Position numbers and translations under genes: made by a program | In this document: piece by piece, positions 61,583-64,000 of the stretch | How positions within the stretch are numbered: position 1 is the stretch's first letter | How the letters are laid out: every line of letters starts with the position of its first letter | Notes under the pieces: generated by a model | Seen by the model: only the letters and a program-made list of their open reading frames with translations | Told to the model about the DNA's origin: nothing | Databases searched by the model: none | Source of the DNA: Kaistia defluvii | Lineage (GTDB): Bacteria > Pseudomonadota > Alphaproteobacteria > Rhizobiales > Kaistiaceae | Assembly: GCF_026343955.1 (NCBI RefSeq) | Contig: NZ_JAPKNI010000010.1 | Location: 1 to 64,000, forward strand | Length of the DNA: 64,000 bases | Direction: 5' to 3'

Positions 61583-62434
61583 CTAGTCGCGAAGCAGTTC
61601 GTTGACGCTGGTCTTGGAGCGGGTCTTGGCGTCGACCTTCTTGACGATCACGGCGCAGTAGAGCGACGGGCCGGGCTGGCCGTTCGGCAGGTTCTTGCCC
61701 GGCAGCGAGCCGGAGACGACAACGGAATAGGGCGGCACGCGGCCGATATGGATCTCGCCGGTCTCGCGGTCGACGATCTTGGTCGAGGCGCTGATGAACA
61801 CGCCCATCGAGATGACGGAGCCCTCGCCGACGATCACGCCCTCGACGACTTCCGAGCGGGCGCCGATGAAGCAATTGTCCTCGATGATGGTCGGGCTCGC
61901 CTGCAGCGGCTCAAGCACGCCGCCAATGCCGACGCCGCCGGAGAGATGCACGTTCTTGCCGATCTGGGCGCAGGAGCCGACGGTCGCCCAGGTGTCGACC
62001 ATGGTGCCGGTATCGACATACGCGCCGAGATTGACGAAGGACGGCATCAGCACGACGCTCGGCGCGATATAGGCGGAGCGACGCACGACGGCGCCCGGCA
62101 CGGCGCGGAAGCCGGCCTTGGTGAATTCATCCGCGCCCCAGCCCTCGAACTTGGTCGGCACCTTGTCCCACCAGGTCGAGCCGTTCGGCGCGCCGGGGAT
62201 CGGGGCCATGTCGTTCAGGCGGAACGAGAGCAGCACGGCCTTCTTCAGCCAGTCATTGACGACCCAGTCGCCATCGATCTTTTCCGCCACGCGGACTTCG
62301 CCCCGGTCGAGCAGGCCCAGCGTCGTCTCGACGGTGGAGCGGACGGCGCCCTGCGTCGCGGAGCTGACATTCGCGCGATCCTCGAAGGCGGCTTCGACGG
62401 TGGACTTGAGGGCGGCGAGGTCTTGCGTGGTCAT
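61583..62434 (-). CDS. dapD: Tetrahydrodipicolinate N-succinyltransferase
   Basis: The 283-residue enzyme succinylates tetrahydrodipicolinate in the succinylase branch of lysine synthesis. The N-terminal helical domain contains [17 protein letters not shown] and [11 protein letters not shown] left-handed beta-helix of hexapeptide repeats follows ([59 protein letters not shown]). AAGGAAG precedes the ATG at 62434. It is downstream of the HAD phosphatase gene. Confidence 0.97.
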   Translation of the reverse strand: MTTQDLAALKSTVEAAFEDRANVSSATQGAVRSTVETTLGLLDRGEVRVAEKIDGDWVVNDWLKKAVLLSFRLNDMAPIPGAPNGSTWWDKVPTKFEGWGADEFTKAGFRAVPGAVVRRSAYIAPSVVLMPSFVNLGAYVDTGTMVDTWATVGSCAQIGKNVHLSGGVGIGGVLEPLQASPTIIEDNCFIGARSEVVEGVIVGEGSVISMGVFISASTKIVDRETGEIHIGRVPPYSVVVSGSLPGKNLPNGQPGPSLYCAVIVKKVDAKTRSKTSVNELLRD

Positions 62435-62562
62435 CGTTCTTCCTTGGAAAGCGGGCATCTCCGGCGCAGGAGAGGCCGGCATGGTTCGGGCCGGACGATA
62501 TCGGGCAATCGGGGGAAGTCAACGCGCAAGGCAGGCGGGTCGTCTTTTTCGCCGACGCCGTC

Positions 62563-63279
62563 TCAGGCGTTCGGGGCGATTCGGGCCAGGAAGGCGGGGA
62601 GATCATCGGTCTGGTGATCGATATGCGCCGTGTTGGCGCGCGCCTCCCAGGCCTCGACGGGGGCTTCGGCGGTGCCGCGCGGAACCACCAGGACGGTCGC
62701 CATGCCGAGCGATTTAGGCACTTCGAGATTGCGCGGCAGATCCTCGAACATCGCGGCCGAGGCCGGGTCGATGCCGTTCCGGCCGAGGAAGCGGGCATAG
62801 GTGTCGGGATGCGGCTTCGGCACGAAATCGGCGCGGATGATGTCGAAGATGTCGTCGAAAGGGTCGCGGAAGCCCAGCCTGGCGAGGATGCGCTCGGCAT
62901 GGTCCTGCGAGCCATTGGTCAGCACGAAGCGCCGACCGGGCAGGCGCTCTATGGTGGCGACCAGGGCCGGGTCGGCCTCAAGCTTCGAATGATCGATGTC
63001 GTGCACGAAGTCCAGGAAGGGTGCGGGATCGATGCCGTGCTCGACGATCAGGCCGCGCAGCGTCGTGCCGTGGCGCCGGCAGAAATCGGCGCGAACCGCC
63101 AGCGCCTGCTCGCGACCGCACGAAAGTTGGCGCTCGACATAGAGAAGGATCCGCTCCGACACCTGCTCGAACAGGCCCGTATGGTGCGGATACAGCGTGT
63201 CGTCGAGATCGAACACCCAGGCGCGGATGCCGGCGAACCGGGCAAGCGCCGGGTCCGTCGGCAAGGGGATCTCGGGCAT
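62563..63279 (-). CDS. HAD-family pyrimidine 5'-nucleotidase
   Basis: The 238-residue HAD phosphatase has motif I WVFDLDDTLYPH, motif II FVLTNGSQDHAERILARLG, motif III lysine in ADFVPKPHPDTY and motif IV FEDLPRNL. This pattern (DLDDTLYP with the ERILARLG helix) is typical of the Sdt1-like pyrimidine 5'-nucleotidases, which dephosphorylate UMP/CMP-type nucleotides. The gene lies eight bases after argB in an argB-HAD-dapD order common in Rhizobiales. Confidence 0.87.
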   Translation of the reverse strand: MPEIPLPTDPALARFAGIRAWVFDLDDTLYPHHTGLFEQVSERILLYVERQLSCGREQALAVRADFCRRHGTTLRGLIVEHGIDPAPFLDFVHDIDHSKLEADPALVATIERLPGRRFVLTNGSQDHAERILARLGFRDPFDDIFDIIRADFVPKPHPDTYARFLGRNGIDPASAAMFEDLPRNLEVPKSLGMATVLVVPRGTAEAPVEAWEARANTAHIDHQTDDLPAFLARIAPNA

Positions 63280-63287
63280 GCGGCCGG

Positions 63288-64000
63288 TCAGCGCTTGATC
63301 AGCGTGCCGGCGCCGCGCTCGGTGAAGAGTTCGAGCAGCACGGCGTGTGGCGTCTTGCCGTCAAGGATGACGACGCCCTCGACGCCGCGATCCAGCGCCT
63401 CGATGCAGGTCTCGACCTTGGGGATCATGCCGCCGGAGATGGTGCCGTCGGCGATCATGGCGCGCGCCTCGGCGACGGTCAGTTCCTTGATCAGGTTCTT
63501 GTCGCGGTCCAGGACGCCGGGGACGTCGGTGAGGAACAGCAGGCGGCTGGCGTCGAGCGCGCCGGCGATGGCGCCGGCAAAGGTGTCGGCATTGACGTTG
63601 TAGGTCTCGCCATCCTCGCCGGCGCAGACGGGCGCCAGAACGGGTATGATTTCCGACTTCGCCAGCACTTCCAGCACTTCCGTGCGGACGCGGGTCGGTT
63701 CCCCGACGAAGCCCAGATCGATGACCTTCTCGATGTTGGAATCGGGATCGACGACCTTGCGGGTCAGGCGCTTGACCGTGACCATGTTGCCGTCCTTGCC
63801 GGTCAGGCCGATGGCGCGGCCGCCCGCTTCGGTGATCGTCTGCACGATCTCCTTGTTGATCGAGCCGGCCAGCACCATCTCGACGACCTCGACGGTCGCC
63901 TTGTCGGTGATGCGCATGCCGGCCGCCCATTCGGACTTGATGCCGAGGCGGGTGAGCATGGCGTTGATCTGCGGGCCGCCGCCATGGACGACGACCGGAT
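63288..64000 (-). CDS. argB: Acetylglutamate kinase, C-terminal part (cut by window edge)
   Basis: The window holds about 237 codons up to the right edge, reading on the minus strand from [19 protein letters not shown] to the stop at 63288. Recognisable blocks are [53 protein letters not shown] and [17 protein letters not shown]. The enzyme phosphorylates N-acetylglutamate in arginine synthesis and is usually inhibited by arginine. The N-terminus lies outside the window. Confidence 0.96.
   Translation of the reverse strand, partial: PVVVHGGGPQINAMLTRLGIKSEWAAGMRITDKATVEVVEMVLAGSINKEIVQTITEAGGRAIGLTGKDGNMVTVKRLTRKVVDPDSNIEKVIDLGFVGEPTRVRTEVLEVLAKSEIIPVLAPVCAGEDGETYNVNADTFAGAIAGALDASRLLFLTDVPGVLDRDKNLIKELTVAEARAMIADGTISGGMIPKVETCIEALDRGVEGVVILDGKTPHAVLLELFTERGAGTLIKR

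Overview
The window looks like chromosomal DNA from a Hyphomicrobiales (Rhizobiales) alphaproteobacterium. It has high GC, an Irr-type iron regulator, the yejA1-yejA2-yejB-yejE-yejF peptide transporter, a DnaX without the usual zinc cysteines, ffs-dnaX-ybaB-recR, and the argB/HAD/dapD/dapE and def-fmt-truA blocks. Genus cannot be fixed from sequence alone. No tRNA, 16S/23S rRNA, CRISPR array or intact mobile element was seen; the only IS trace is the 3' end of an IS5-family transposase at the left edge.

Layout. 1-6.4 kb: IS remnant, NfeD/SPFH membrane pair, ferrochelatase, periplasmic 5'-nucleotidase, a D-2-hydroxyacid dehydrogenase and an SH3-domain exported protein. 6.5-11.9 kb: irr, argG, a GT39/PAP2 envelope pair, and bacterioferritin with its ferredoxin; bfr has a recognisable promoter covered by an Irr (ICE-like) box. 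12.1-15.4 kb: CoxG-like protein, two methyltransferases and lspA. 15.4-21.6 kb: an AT-richer orphan secreted protein, the two-gene core of the URC uracil-degradation route (DUF1688 and a long GTP-cyclohydrolase-II homologue), galM and a nucleoside hydrolase. 21.7-23.4 kb: an AT-richer Mrr-like nuclease gene, probably acquired.

23.6-35.4 kb is the most striking part. All genes lie on the minus strand: an aromatic-amino-acid-lyase homologue without the MIO Ala-Ser-Gly triad, a glycine-betaine-type ABC importer (binding protein, two permeases, ATPase), a cyclic amidohydrolase, a carbamoyl-amino-acid hydrolase, a DUF917 protein and a urocanase homologue whose family signature has lost its cysteine. 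Together these match the five-step ergothioneine degradation pathway: ergothioneine to thiourocanate plus trimethylamine, then a thiohydantoin, hydantoin-5-propionate, N-carbamoyl-glutamate and glutamate. The adjacent importer is of the class known to take up ergothioneine. This is inferred from family identity, context and altered active-site motifs.

35.6-51.3 kb: leucyl-aminopeptidase-like enzyme, a MarR/NlpC-P60 pair, a 61-residue conserved-looking small protein, the yej operon ending in ghrA, a membrane-anchored cytochrome c, kdsB, pheA and nudC. 51.4-64 kb: SRP RNA gene with a clear promoter, dnaX-ybaB-recR, DUF924, rmuC, def-fmt-truA, and the opposing argB (cut by the right edge)-HAD-dapD-dapE block, into which an AT-rich DUF805 gene has been inserted. 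Intergenic regions at 17.2, 18.6-19.2 and 29.1-29.8 kb carry dispersed palindromic repeats.
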